A DNA stretch of 64,000 bases from Datisca glomerata (GCA_003255025.1 QANY01002976.1:4335541-4399540); one strand, 5' to 3'; shown: positions 1 to 11,000, numbered from the stretch's first letter. Translations and numbers: made by a program. The notes: generated by a model from the letters alone, not told the origin.

Positions 1-1765
1 AAAGAATCAAATATTATTATTGAGGTAATATAAAAAATAAAATATTTTATTTTAATGATGATTTGAGAAAATTAAAGATAGAATAATTTGGGATAATTAA
101 ATAAATGATATATTTATAGATACAGAGAGAGATTTATTCATTAAATTAGCTTTATGGGGGTAAAAGGTTAAGATTAATTACTCAAAAAAATACTAAGAAA
201 TATGAAATATATTCCAGATTACACACAATGCAACAAAAAGCCATCATGTGATAACGGTTCAAAAATATTTCTTCCTCCTTACGTCCATTAATACGGACGA
301 GGACACCTGTTAAGGGAGGGGGCAATCCGCCTTTCATTTTGTAATATTAATTTATTATATGTAACAATAGATGTAAAATATTTTGAAGAATAAAAAAACT
401 ATTATTTACCCTTTCAAATTTATATGATTGCAATACTGTATAATATTTGTCACCTTTAAATTTATAAAATACTCAAACTATATGTTTATTATCTCATTCA
501 AAATTACAAGTTTATTAAATTTTATAAAATACTTTTTTATTTATTATTATTTCAAAATAACATGGGGGTTGAAATTTTTTTCGTCCCTTTTATATAATCT
601 TCTGGCCTCGCCCCTGTCCACTAATACACACATGTGTGCGTGCATGTGTGTTCGTGTGTGTTTGTACGCGTGTGTTCATGTGTGTATACATGTATAGATG
701 CGTGTATATATATATAGCTATCTAGAGATGGATCTAGAATTTTCGTTCAGGTGGGGCACCGTTAGACATAAGAACATAGGATCAATATGAGTTTTTTTGT
801 AATTTTTAAATATTTTAGTACTATTTGAGGTTTATTCTTAGACTTACTAATTTTTTATGAATAGAATAAGAAATTCATAAGGAGATAAATGAATTACGAT
901 TCCTCAACACTTACTACCGTTTAAATGCGGCCTCTAAAGATCTAAGCTCCATTTATCCAGCGCGATCATCTCATTTTTTAAACGTAATTGAGGTGAGCAC
1001 ATAATATATTTCTCAAACTTTCATAAAAAAAATTGAATATATAAAATAAACATTAGACTGAGAGAGGAAAGAAGGGGGACACGCTAGAAAAATTATCAAC
1101 ATGTACAATGCATGTGAGAATACAATAATAAATGAAAAATAATAAAAATTAAGGGGTATTGTCAAATTAGAGGCTCAGATTTAACCAAGACTTTCATTCT
1201 AAAAAAGTATATACATGACTAATGAATTATGTCATCATCCACATGAGGTCAGGAGGGCACGCGTCTCCCCTAGACCTATGGTAGATCCATCCATGTATGT
1301 ATGAATGTGGTATGAACGTCCACATTTGAGTAAATTTATACACAAAAATACACACGAGGGACTCAGTTGGGGACGTGCGCACCTGATTTTGGTCTAGGCC
1401 AACGGTTCATGTAAAGTGAACCAATTGAATTTGAAAATAATTTAATACAAAGAGGTTTCCATCACCTACAAGATACGCATACAATATCCCTATGCACAAT
1501 GGGAAATCTATATGCATCATCCAGAGTGTGGCGACTGCACGATGCAAAAATGTTCCCTTGTTTGGATTGGATAGTATCCAACAGTCCAAAATAAAGCTAC
1601 TTGTGTATATCTACAAGATTTTCTCCTAGAACCGTTGTTACGAACAAGGAGACGCTTGTGTATCCAATGGTTCTCTCTGCTTGAACTGTTGGTCTGGACG
1701 AAACTCAGGTGTTCATGTCCGCCCCAGCCTGCATGTTAGCCTAAAAAGAGATCCTAGAAAATCGC
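1..1765. other. AT-rich intergenic stretch without recognisable gene
   Basis: I see no protein family, tRNA or clear repeat boundary here on either strand. The open frames are short and low-complexity. The only distinct structure is the TG-rich microsatellite listed separately. Confidence 0.6.
618..715. repeat. TG-rich microsatellite
   Basis: Degenerate alternating purine/pyrimidine tract of the TGTG / TGCGTG / TATATA type running for about 100 bases, passing from TG-rich into a short TA tract at its right end. A simple-sequence repeat; the open frame that crosses it is only low-complexity Cys/Val/His text. Confidence 0.8.
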
Positions 1766-1930
1766 AGAATTAATTTCAGTCATTCCCTTTAAATTTGATC
1801 AATTTTTAAATAAATTCTTTCAACTTTAAAATTTTTCTAAATTTCACTTTTAACTTTATGAGTTATCAATTACGCTTCTTCTATTAGATTTTTTGCTCGT
1901 TAAGTTGGTCACGTGACAAAATTTGTCATT
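1766..1930 (+). repeat. left terminal inverted repeat of the MULE
   Basis: Aligned by eye against the reverse complement of 10,642-10,821. Conserved blocks occur in the same order: AATTAATTTCA, CAATTTTTAA, AACTTTAAA, CAATTA, TTAAGTTGGT, ACGTG and AAAATTTG, with small indels. The TIR holds a CACGTG E-box/G-box-like core near its inner end. Confidence 0.7.
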
Positions 1931-1998
1931 CCTAATAACAAAACGCACGGTAACTAAAAAGGAAAACAAATCAAAACGACTGCGATGAAGAAAGTAGA

Positions 1999-2745
1999 AA
2001 CACTCTTCTTCTGAAACTGGCAGAATACAATAATACTTCATAGATCAACACAAGGTTTCGAAACTCAAAACACTTCAACATCGTCAAGTTACAGTGAGAA
2101 CCACTTAAAACATTCAAGCAACCAAGCTTATCGACAGATTTGACATATAGGATCTCAACTTATTTAGCTAAGAAACCTTAGTATCCTTATTTATGCATAC
2201 TCTTCCTCAATGCAGTTCCTTGAGAAAATCTTGATTATCAACCAAGACCTGCGAGAGTAAACAGAGGTTACAATAGAGAGGTACTTGGCTGAGTTAATGA
2301 AAATTATGAAAATTATCACTAAGAAATTGATGAAAATTTTCAGAAAACAACTTCAGAAAACTCATCACCCTCTGTAAAATCAGAAACAAAATCTGCAAAA
2401 CAAAACAATATTACCCTCTGCGAAATGAAACAAAACAAAACAATATCAGAAAACAAACCCACTGCGAGACAAAATCACCCTCTGCCGAATCAAAATCAGA
2501 ACCCTCCCCTCTGCAAAGAAGTAGCACTCTTCGCGAATCACCCGAAGAAGAATAACGCATGTGAAGAAGAAGAATAACCCCTGCGAATGTGCGAAGAAGA
2601 GCCCTCTTCGCGATGCACCCCCTCTTCGATTTCACCTTCTTCGTGAAGCACCTTCGATTTTGTTTCTGTAGCTTTAGGGATTTTGGGATTTCGAAGAATA
2701 ACCCCTTCGATTTTGTGTTCTGCCAGTTTCAGAAGAAGAGTGCTT
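1999..2745. repeat. about 750-bp segment bounded by a 31-bp inverted repeat
   Basis: The arm at 1,999-2,029 (contains CTTCTTCTGAAACTGGCAGA) recurs as its reverse complement at 2,714-2,745 with only a few mismatches. The interior (about 2,360-2,680) is a purine/AC-rich imperfect repeat built on CCCTCTGCGAA and AATCAGAA-like words. It lies just inside the left MULE TIR. It may be a small foldback insertion or an internal rearrangement of the MULE. Confidence 0.55.
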
Positions 2746-2987
2746 CTTTGCAGGCGTTTTGATTTTCTTTAGTTAATCAAAAACATAAATATACAATTTT
2801 ATATTTTGTTAGAATTTTTATACATTTTTTTCTAAAACTTAGAATTTTATATCATCAACTCGTCACAACTCTCTCTTTTCTCCTCATTTCATTTCTCTTC
2901 TTTATGCAAAAATCAAATCAATTATGATTGACAAATACTCACTCCCCCACTCTTAGCTCTCCTTTCAAGCTTCTTCTTTCAACAAAA

Positions 2988-3120
2988 ACGTACTTCTTCT
3001 TCTTCGCCACTTCTTCTTTATCTTCTTCTTTTATTCTTCTTCTACTTATTCGAGACCCTGTGACCCATCATTTTTCAGCGAGGCCCGACCATTCTTCTTC
3101 TTCTTCTTCTTCTTCTTCAA
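2988..3120. repeat. CTT trinucleotide microsatellite tracts
   Basis: Several runs of (CTT)n, the longest about 30 bases at about 3,092-3,120. A homologous CTT-rich stretch, followed by the shared word GGTACCCATTC, recurs at 56,535-56,668. The tract is therefore part of the element family and not a random microsatellite. Confidence 0.75.
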
Positions 3121-3165
3121 TGAGAGTAGACTGGTACCCATTCCTCTCTTATTTTTTTTACACAT

Positions 3166-3655
3166 AAAAGGCTTCAAGTAATGGTTCGAGTAATGACAGA
3201 ATAAAATCAACTATTTGGACGGAACAACTACTTGAATCCTTCAAGTAGCCACTAATGTTTAGGTTGTTAATGTAAGAAAAAATAACTACTTGAAGGATTC
3301 AATAGTTAGAGACACATTCGTAACTTTTCAAATAGTCAAGTGATCTCTACTTTAGTACTGCTTTACTACTGTCATAATAAAATCAACTATTTGAAGGGTT
3401 CAAGTAGTTATAAATAACTACCTGAACCCTTCAAGTCACATGCTCTTTGGATAAATGACTTAGAGAATCAAAATGACTACTTGAAGAGTTCAAGTAGTTA
3501 TAAAACACTACTTGAACCCTTTAAGTAATCAGAAGTTCTCTGAATAAATGATTACTTGAAGGGATCAAGTAATGTTTTATAACTATTTGACACTTTCAAG
3601 TAGTCACATGCTCTCTAGATGACTGACTGCAAGAATTAAACCCTTCAAGTAGTAA
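3166..3655. repeat. nested palindrome cluster 1
   Basis: Multiple copies of a 23-nt palindrome with 10-base arm ACTACTTGAA, centre GGG (or CCC in the opposite copy) and the inverted arm. Copies come in pairs: one GGG-centred, an 8-10 nt AT linker (TTATAAATA-like), then one CCC-centred, so the pair is itself a larger near-palindrome of about 54 nt. Pairs are separated by about 45 nt with recurring words CACATGCTCT and GATAAATGACT. Lies between the left TIR and the transposase reading frame. Confidence 0.85.
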
Positions 3656-3765
3656 AATGATCTTTAGTTCCTTAATAAGAATAAATATAATTATTATTCA
3701 TAAAAAAATAACTACTACAAAATTAAATAAACTTTATAGGTGAAAGTTTTTTGTCTTAAACAGAT

Positions 3766-5497
3766 ATGTCTGAAATTCGGATATTGGTGGTACATGGTGG
3801 TGAATGGGAGAGAAAGAGTGCTTCATTCATTTTAAATGGTACGGTAAGCTCACCGTTAGACATACCATCAAGTTGTACTTACGAAAAGTTATCCAGTATA
3901 ATATACAGTGAAATAAATGTTGATCCAACAAAGTACAATATTTCAATGAAGTTTTTATACAAGACTCATGTGCCCTCCTCGCTTGCTGAACTTTTAAATG
4001 ATCGCCACATGAGATTTTTCATTGCTGAGATAGTTTTAAAGCACTTTGTACTCCTTTGTATGTTACTCTCAAACCCAAACCTAGAACAATTTTTGATAAT
4101 CTTACATGTCCAAGTCAAAGTCGGGTTCTTAAAATAGCTCTTTCACAACAAGATCGTTATGGTCACATTCCATGCTTTACAGGTAAAACAAGTTGGGTTC
4201 GTTAAACAGCTCCCTCATAACAAGATAGCTATGGTCATATTCCATGTTTTATGGGTGAAACAATGATTGATAGTGATGAGAACAATTATAATGACAATTT
4301 CCATTTAGGGGAGTATTACTGTGGGAGATATGATGATGATGATTGTTAACAAGATGTTAATGATGATGAACTTGAACATCTTAATAGTGATGGTGGGCCA
4401 AGTAACATTGCATCTTCGTCACGACCATCTTATAATTCTCTGAGATTATAACAACTAGAGGATCACGAGCATGTAAGTGTCTCGGGTATGTTAGATGCAG
4501 AAGAACTCTACCAAGACAAAGAAGAGCTCCGAAGAATTGTTGGACTATTGGAAATCCGTCAAAACTTTGAGCTTAAAGTCTTCAAATCCTAACAAAATTG
4601 TTGGTGATTGTTTGTGCTGAGAAAATATGTTCATGGAGGCTACGAGCTATTAAGGTACGATTTCAAAGTACTTTAAAATAACAAAGTTCATAAATACTCA
4701 TATGTGCTCTTTTGACATCTTACAACAACCAAATTATAATATCTAGGAATATGTACAACTGAGATATTAATTAAAAAAGTTATTAACTATCTATAGCATC
4801 ATCAACTTTTAATAGATTTAATTTTTAGTATTTGATATAATATTTTAAAATATGATCAAAACCTTTTATATGTAATCATATACATATTTTTGTACATATT
4901 ATTTATTTTCAATTTATTCGACACTTGCAATCAACTAATGAAATAAAAAGTAAGATGATTAGGTTATGAGATGCACATATAGATGACCAAATGGTGTGAG
5001 AATGAGATTAAAAAGAATCATGATGCTTCTCGCAGACTTTTAGTGGCTGCCTCAGATATTCACGAGTCGTGTAAGTACTGGGGATAGAGAGCATGTTGTG
5101 AACTTGCATAAAAAAACATGCACTCGTCGTGAATTTGATCTAGGCCAATATCCTTGTGCACATGCGTTAGCCTATTGTCGGCAACGCAACATATCTGCTT
5201 TCAGCTTATGCTCGAAGTATTATAAGGCTGAGGCACTAGTGGCAGCTTATGCAGACACAATTCACCCCCTCGTAGATATTACAGACTGGGCTATCAGTGA
5301 CGAGGTGAGAGAAAGAATTGTCTCGCCCCCTATGATGAGACGGTCTAGTGGGAGGCCCAGGGTAAATAGAATACCATCTAGAGGTGATGATGTACAACCA
5401 AATAAATGTAGTTGGTGTGGTTTACGCGCACATAATAGACAGACATGCAAACATCATATCTCCCTTCACATACATGATGAATCACAACCATGCAAAT
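3766..5497 (+). pseudogene. mudrA-like MULE transposase pseudogene lacking the catalytic core
   Basis: Known role of the family: DDE transposase that binds TIRs and moves MULEs in the nucleus. The frame starting at 3,766 (MSEIRILVVHGG) resembles the N-terminal all-beta/PB1-like region of plant MULE proteins. Around 4,490-4,660 a shifted frame shows the Mut-type DNA-binding domain (DKEELRRIV...FELKVFKS, then VCAEKICSWRLRA). After only about 320 AT-rich bases, the C-terminal part resumes at about 4,985 (NEIKKNHDASRRLL). It contains a SWIM-type zinc finger near 5,110-5,190 (the usual TCxC reads TCTR, then PCAHALA) and a CCHC knuckle (KCSWCGLRAHNRQTCKH) at about 5,404-5,454. The expected DDE core between the DNA-binding domain and SWIM is absent. 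Several stops and frameshifts confirm decay. Convergent with the Ulp1 pseudogene downstream. Confidence 0.8.
4123..4266 (+). repeat. 72-bp imperfect tandem duplication inside the transposase pseudogene
   Basis: The stretch starting GGGTTCTTAAAATAGCTC at 4,123 is repeated from 4,195 (GGGTTCGTTAAACAGCTC), with shared words CAACAAGAT or its near copy, TATGGTCA and ATTCCATG. About one base in six differs, so the duplication is old. It disrupts the reading frame between the N-terminal and DNA-binding regions. Confidence 0.75.
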
Positions 5498-5631
5498 AAA
5501 CTTGTATGTATACTGTTAAAAATTGTATGTATGTTGTATGAATTTTGTATAGATATTGTATCTATTTTTATCCAACTAAGTAGTTATTTGTTTTGGTTAG
5601 TAAGAAAAACTAATGCAAATTGCATATATTT

Positions 5632-6185
5632 GATGACTACTTGAAATGTTCAAGTAGTGGTTTATGATTACTTGAACCCTTCAAGTAGTCACATTGTCTC
5701 TGGACAAATCACTGCAGAAGACAAAAATGACTACTTGGAGAGTTCAAGTAGTATTTTTTACTACTTGAAGGGTTCAAATAATGGTTTTTTACTACTTGAA
5801 CCCTTTAATTAGTCATATTATTTGTTGCCCTCAGTTTATTCAGAGCTTGTAACTACTTAAAGAGTTCTAGTAATGCTTTTTAACTACTTGAAGGGTTCAA
5901 GTAGTGAGTTTTTACTACTTGAACCCTTCAAATAGTCATATTGTTTGTTGCCCTCAGTTTATTCATAATGTAACTACCTGAAGGGTTCAAATAATATTTG
6001 TTTACTACTTGAAGGATTCAAGTAGTAAAAACTCACTACTTGAATCCTTCAAGTAATAATATTTTTTGTTGCCCTGAATTTATATAGAGAGCATATAACA
6101 ACTTGAAGGGTCCGAGTAGTATTATTTTACTACTTAAAGGGTTCAAGTAGTATTTTTTATTACTTGAACCCTTCAAGTAGCATTT
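5632..6185. repeat. nested palindrome cluster 2
   Basis: About five repeats of roughly 110 bp. Each holds a GGG-centred and a CCC-centred palindrome (arms ACTACTTGAA) separated by a short T-rich linker, plus a cluster-specific linker CATATTGTTTGTTGCCCTCAGTTTATTCA-like (given here only by its words TTGTTTGTTGCC and TTTATTCA). It sits between the 3' end of the transposase pseudogene and the 3' end of the Ulp1 pseudogene. Confidence 0.85.
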
Positions 6186-6379
6186 TTGTCTACTGTTAGT
6201 GAGGAATCTAGATAGATAAATTGGCACCATCCACACAGTAATCAATCTTTAACCCCTCATCAGTTTATAATTTTTTGAATTCCAATCAACAAATATATCC
6301 AATAAAAAACTTATGTATGATAAAAGAACAAAGTGTTCATAGTTCCACAAGACCTTCAAGTGGAGATGTACGACGAAAA

Positions 6380-8800
6380 AATTCCACAGCCAACTTTTTG
6401 TGAAATTGTGGCATAAGTTTCTGCTTTATAGTTGTGAAGTCCTGACCATAAGCCAAGCCTCAACAAATTTTAAGGCAAAAGCACCACAATCAAACCTACA
6501 AAACAAAAGCAAAATAAATCAAATATCATTCTTCCATGAATTAAGGTCATATGTACTAGAACAAAGCTCACCCGTTCTTTTGTTGATGAACCTTCACATG
6601 AGTTAGAGTCTACTCGTCAAGTACTTTATGAACTTCTTTTATATTTTTATAGAAGTTCATAATTTTTATTACACAAGAGAGTGGATGGGTGAAGGGTCGC
6701 ATTTATGGATGGAGGTGGGCTCGTTGAATGACATTGTTCATTGAATTATAGATTTTGACAGCTTGTTCATTGAGGTCCAACCCCACGATTACCGAGTGAG
6801 ATTTCTTCATGTTTATAACAAACAAAACCTATACAGTAATATTTCAGCAAACTTTGCATAAAACAAATTCTAAAGGGCATAATTTGAAAAACGTGTCAGA
6901 TTACTTACTCCATCAAAATCTCAATCTCTTTCATAATGTGGTCTCACCTTGCAAAAGGTCATTGTCTTCTAATGCAAATCCAGATGGATTAACGTCAAAT
7001 AGTTCGCATCTACCAAACATGTTAGGCTACATTTGAGGTTAGTGAATTGATCAATATAGCATACTATGCGCGCAATGAATATTTACTTTGGAGAAAACCT
7101 AAAAGCTTACATGGAAAATAATGTCAGCAATATTGATTCATTGACCTGGGTGGAAGTCGTGAAGATCCCTCTGAATTGTGAGCGAGTTCTTATCAATATG
7201 CTGCCAACAAAATAAGGAACAAATCTATTATATGTTGCAGAATAGAGAAAATGATACTACTTGAAGGGCTCCAGTAGTCAAAAAACTACTTGAACCCTTC
7301 AAGTAGTCTTATACTCACTGGATAACTTAATGTAGGACTAAAAACATCTACTTGAATCATCTAAGTAGTCAAAAAAGACTATTGTAACACTTCAAGTAGT
7401 CTTATACTCATTGGATAACTTAATGCAATACTAAAAAAATCTACTTGAATGGTTCAAGTAGTCTTACGCTCACTGGATAACTCAATGCATGACTAAAAAA
7501 ATATCTACTTGAAGGGTTCAAGTAATCAAAAAAGACTACTTAAACCCGTAAAGTAGTCTTATTCTCACTCGATAACTTAATGCAGGACTAAAAAATATCT
7601 ACTTAAAGGGTTCAAGTAGTCAACAATACTACTTGAACCCTTTAAGTAGTCTTATGCTCATTGGATAACTTAATGCAAAACTAAAAAATATCTACTTGAA
7701 GGGTTCAAGTAGTCAAAAGACACTACTTAAAACCTTCAAGTAGTCATAAAACATTACTGCAAAACACAACAAAATTATAAACTAATTAAATACAAACCTA
7801 TCATTCCAACCATTCAACTAGACCCAAGAGCTTAGAGAAGAACTTCTGACGAACAGTTGAAATGCTAAGTTGGATGGCATTGCTACAAAATAAACAGAGT
7901 CATATCACTGGTCAAATTTTTTCTCATCTTTTTCTGTCAGTTCATCAAAGGCTTTGAATGGTAGTGGGGGAATCTTTCTCAAAATTTTCTATCCGACGTT
8001 GTTTTCTTACAAGACATGTCCTTGGAGACTTGACATATTGGGAAGGAAAGTGCTCTCTTTCCCAACTCCCCAAGCACCTCTACAATGTCGGATTCTGGAA
8101 GAGACTCATCCACTTCTGAGTCATCCCCTGAGAAGGTATCTCTACCACCTCTATCACAGCCTTCTCAGTAGGCATCTCAACATTTGTTTCTATAGTGGGC
8201 TCAAAAGTTGGTTGTTCCTCTTCATTGGTTGTCTCTTTCAATAATTCAATATCGTACTATTGAAAATTTTGACAAATAATGTTGGATGTGTTATCATCAG
8301 TATCATCCAAAATTTCCCCCTTAGTACCATCCAAAAATTTCCCCTCAATACCATCAAACTTTTCTTCATGTCCAACGTCCATCTTGTCAAATTTGTTGTG
8401 ATCATCCTTAATAGTTTGATTAAAATAATGTACATAAAAATCTTGCCCAATTGGGGATCTCACTTGTTCATCAATAAGGACTTGTAGCTGACCTACAATG
8501 CTTCTTAATTCCTTTTAATATGAGCAGCTTCTTTTTTCATTGAGTCAACCTTAAGTTCCTTAATATCAGAAGCCATGATGTCTAGCTTCTTTTTGGTCTC
8601 ATGCATGAAAGCATGGATATCATCCTCCCTACTATCAGTAACAATCCCAACAACAGTATACTCTAACACTGGAACTTCTTCAGCCACAGTCTCACTTTCA
8701 AGCAAAGGACTCAGCAAGTCCACCTCTTCCTCAACAACAACCCCAACTTCTTCAGCAACAACCCCAAATTCTTCAGCTACAACCTCAACTTTATGAACTT
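6380..8800 (-). pseudogene. Ulp1-like (C48 family) cysteine protease pseudogene of the MULE
   Basis: Ulp1 proteases cleave SUMO-type isopeptide bonds; MULE-borne copies have no settled role. Reading right to left, 8,723-8,257 is an acidic, coiled-coil-like linker. Near 7,960-7,900 is a segment reading KAFDELTEKDEKKFDQ, like the region just before MULE-type Ulp1 domains. At 7,196-7,140 is IDKNSLTIQRDLHDF. At 6,811-6,740 is HSVIVGLDLNEQAVKIYNS, matching the HWvlvvlDl..ikvYDS block that carries the catalytic His and Asp; the Trp after His is Ser here. At 6,491-6,483 is the nucleophile motif D-C-G, followed by AFALKFVEAW. Intron-like gaps and frameshifts break it, and palindrome cluster 3 sits inside. 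Convergent with the transposase pseudogene. Confidence 0.72.
7255..7750. repeat. nested palindrome cluster 3, within the Ulp1 gene
   Basis: About five units of roughly 110-120 bp. Each has the GGG-centred palindrome, a short linker (GTCAAAAAAGAC-like) and the CCC-centred palindrome, then the cluster-specific linker TCTTATACTCACTGGATAAC followed by TTAATGCAGGACTAAAAA-like sequence. Core arms are much better conserved between clusters than the linkers. Confidence 0.85.
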
Positions 8801-8937
8801 CTACAAAATTCTTCGAGAATGGTTGTTACTCTTCTTGGACAGTTGGGTTCAGAGTCAAAAGAACCTTGAACTATAAATTAACACAAAAAAACATGTCATT
8901 ATCTGTTGAAAAAAGTAAGTTTCATTGATTTATTTAT

Positions 8938-9570
8938 ACAAAAAAATACTTAAGCCCTTCAAGTAGTTCATTGTTTTGATTTCCAGAAATAAATGAAACT
9001 TAAAGGGTTCTAGTACCTAGATACTACTACTTGAACCCCTCAAGTAGTGAACAAATGACTACTTGAAGGGTTCAAGTAGTCAGATTCAACTAGTTGAACC
9101 CTTCAAATAGTTACATGTTTTGATTTTCAGAATCAAAATCATTATTTGAAGGGTTCAAGTAGTCAGATACAACTACTTGAACCTTTCTAGTAGTTACATG
9201 TTTTGACTTCTAGACTTTCAGAATTATAATCATTACCTGAAGAGTTTAAGTAGTCAGATACAACTACTTGAACCCTTCAAGTAGTTACATATTTTGACTA
9301 CTTAAAGGGTTTAAGTAGTCAGTTACAACTACTTGAACCCTTCAAGTAATGAACAAATGACTACTTGAAAAGTTCAAGTAGTCAGATACAACTACTTGAA
9401 CCCTTTAAGTAGTTACATGTTTTGACTTCTAGACTTTCAGAATCAAAATCACTACTTGAATGGTTCAAGTAGTCAGATACAATTACTTGAACCCTTCAAG
9501 TAGCTACATGTTTTAACTTTCAGAGTCAAAATCACTACTTGAAGAGTTCAAGTAGCAGATACAACTACTT
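8938..9570. repeat. nested palindrome cluster 4
   Basis: The densest cluster: palindromes with arms ACTACTTGAA alternate GGG and CCC centres, joined by the short linker CAGATACA and the longer linker TACATGTTTTGACTTNNAGA-like. The repeat spacing is roughly 55-110 bp. Lies upstream of the Ulp1 pseudogene and between it and the DUF1985-like fragment. Confidence 0.85.
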
Positions 9571-9787
9571 GACTTACCACTACAAAAATGATAAAGCAAT
9601 AAAATCAAATGTTCTTATCAATTTACTAGTAACCTTTTTCACATACAGGTTTTCAATTGTAGGGATGACCTCATATGCCTAAACCTGTGTAAATCAATAA
9701 TAATTATTCTCCACTGGTTTTGGAAGCATAAAAAGAAGAAGACGGGAATGAAGGTACTTGAAAAGCATATGGGAAACCCCCTAATGC

Positions 9788-9949
9788 ATATATATACTCA
9801 GTAAGTTTTTCCCTTCAGTAAGGAATCAAGTGATTTTATGTGTATAAATAAATGAAGGGTTCAAGTAGCTCTATATAACTACTCTAACCCTTCAGTAAGG
9901 AATCAAGTGATTTTATGTGTATAAATAAATGATGATACTTACTTTATAT
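9788..9949. repeat. 76-bp near-exact tandem duplication
   Basis: The block CCTTCAGTAAGGAATCAAG, followed by TGATTTTATGTGTATAAATAAATGA, occurs twice, about 77 bases apart. A single degenerate copy of the palindrome arm (GGGTTCAAGTAG) lies between them. The two copies are essentially identical, implying a young event. Confidence 0.7.
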
Positions 9950-10023
9950 CTGCATCCTTCAACAGATATGGCTCTAAAAAATTCAGTTAACTCCAGTCTT
10001 TAATGATGATGAAATTATCCATG

Positions 10024-10317
10024 GAAAAGTCAACTACCTCTCCATCCTAAATGCTATTATGAAACTGAATGAAAAGCTCACTAAATCTTAGAAGATTCTG
10101 TTTTGGAAGACATCTTTTGGTCATTTGCTGGACATACGAAGTATCCAGTCTTCTAGAACCGTATGTCATTACATGCTTCTTAGAGAAGCTACGCCAAAGG
10201 ATTTCACTGGCCCATTTGATACCTAGTTATCGTGTTGGAGTGCTCTGGAAACAGAAGAAGAAGAAGAAGATAATTTACAAGGACTGTCTTGTCAAAGAAG
10301 AAGCAGAAGAGATGTGA
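10024..10317 (+). pseudogene. DUF1985-like fragment, opposite in strand to the Ulp1 part
   Basis: DUF1985 is the N-terminal domain usually joined to Ulp1 proteases in plant mobile elements; its biochemical role is unknown. A plus-strand frame from about 10,024 reads KVNYLSILNAIMKLNEKL, then after one stop ILFWKTSFGHLLDIRSIQ, then CHYMLLREATPKDFTGPFDT. This matches the family's hallmark [FW]-[RK]-x-[TS]-x-FGHLLD ... LLLRE. A Lys/Glu-rich low-complexity tail follows to about 10,420. In related genes this domain precedes Ulp1 on the same strand. Here the Ulp1 part is on the minus strand to the left, so the segment may have inverted or may belong to a separate gene. Confidence 0.6.
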
Positions 10318-10641
10318 GAAGAGAGCACAAATGAGAATGGAGACGAAAAGGAAGAAGAGAGCAAATGAGCGTAAAGAGAAGAAGGAGAAACATAAGAGAC
10401 GCGATGAAGGATTGTGACGCAAGTAAGCGTCTTTTCCTACTTGATGGGTATGGGCCTTGGGTAGTGTGTGAACAGTGAAATTTATTAGATTTAGTGGGCT
10501 AGGGGTATAAATTTATGTGTGTTTGAGAAGGGTAAAGTTGTTAGATTTAGTGGGCTAGGGGTATAGATTTAGTGGGCTAGGGGTATAAAAAGGTGTGTTT
10601 ATCCAAAAAAACACTTTTGTTATGGGAAGGGTAAAGTTGTC

Positions 10642-10821
10642 CAAATTTTGGTCACGTGTTAGGCACGTTACCAACTTAATGGGTAGAAGAAGGAAAATCT
10701 TACAGAAAGGGTATAATTGATAGCTCATGAAAGTTGAAGGGAAAATTGGGAAGACTTTAAAGTTATGAGGGTCTACTTAAAAATTGGTCAAAGTTGAAGT
10801 GGTGTCTATGAAATTAATCTA
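10642..10821 (-). repeat. right terminal inverted repeat of the MULE
   Basis: Reverse complement of the left TIR (1,766-1,930), see that entry for the shared blocks. Immediately inside, from about 10,470 to 10,600, the words TTTAGTGGGCTAGGGGTATA and relatives repeat three times. This fits the tandem-repeat enrichment usual next to MULE termini. Confidence 0.7.
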
Positions 10822-10895
10822 AAATAGTAAAAGTCATGTTTTAATTGATGAAGTGATGAGTAATTTTATAACTATCAAGTAATTAATCATGTTTT

Positions 10896-11000
10896 AAGTG
10901 ATCAAGTGATGTGACAATGCTCATAGATTAATTTATCAAATCATTTTAATGAGTTATAAAACATCAATTTATAAATGATTGTCAGATCACTTACTCACTA
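10896..11000. repeat. short AT-rich inverted repeat
   Basis: AAGTGATGTGACAAT-like sequence near 10,903-10,918 is mirrored by ATTGTCAGATCACTT at about 10,977-10,992. The roughly 60-base AT-rich interior also shows partial self-complementarity (TCATTTTAATGA). Possibly a small MITE remnant; no target duplication seen. Confidence 0.35.

Larger units (their letters stand above)
1766..10821 (+). mobile_element. Mutator-like element (MULE) with long degenerate TIRs
   Basis: The stretch beginning ATTAATTTCA at 1,769 reappears inverted at about 10,642-10,821. Shared blocks include CAATTTTTAA, AACTTTAAA, ATGAG(T/C)TATCAATTA, TAAGATTTT-like, TTAAGTTGGT and CACGTGAC. Between these arms lie a mudrA-like transposase pseudogene (+), a Ulp1-like cysteine protease pseudogene (-) and a DUF1985-like fragment (+). 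MULE transposase with an associated Ulp1 protease is an established combination in plants (Kaonashi-type MULEs). I could not identify a clean 9-bp target duplication, so the outermost bases are uncertain by some 5-10 bp. The element is dead: the transposase core is missing and all genes carry stops or frameshifts. Confidence 0.7.

Noticed and set aside
721..1290. Possible MITE bounded by GATGGATCTA words
   Set aside because: Only about ten bases at each end match in inverted orientation, with no target duplication and no longer arm similarity.
3166..9570. Regularly spaced palindromes resembling a CRISPR array
   Set aside because: Spacing varies, linkers are repeated and not unique spacers, palindromes occur in both centre orientations, and the context is a plant transposon. 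Not CRISPR.
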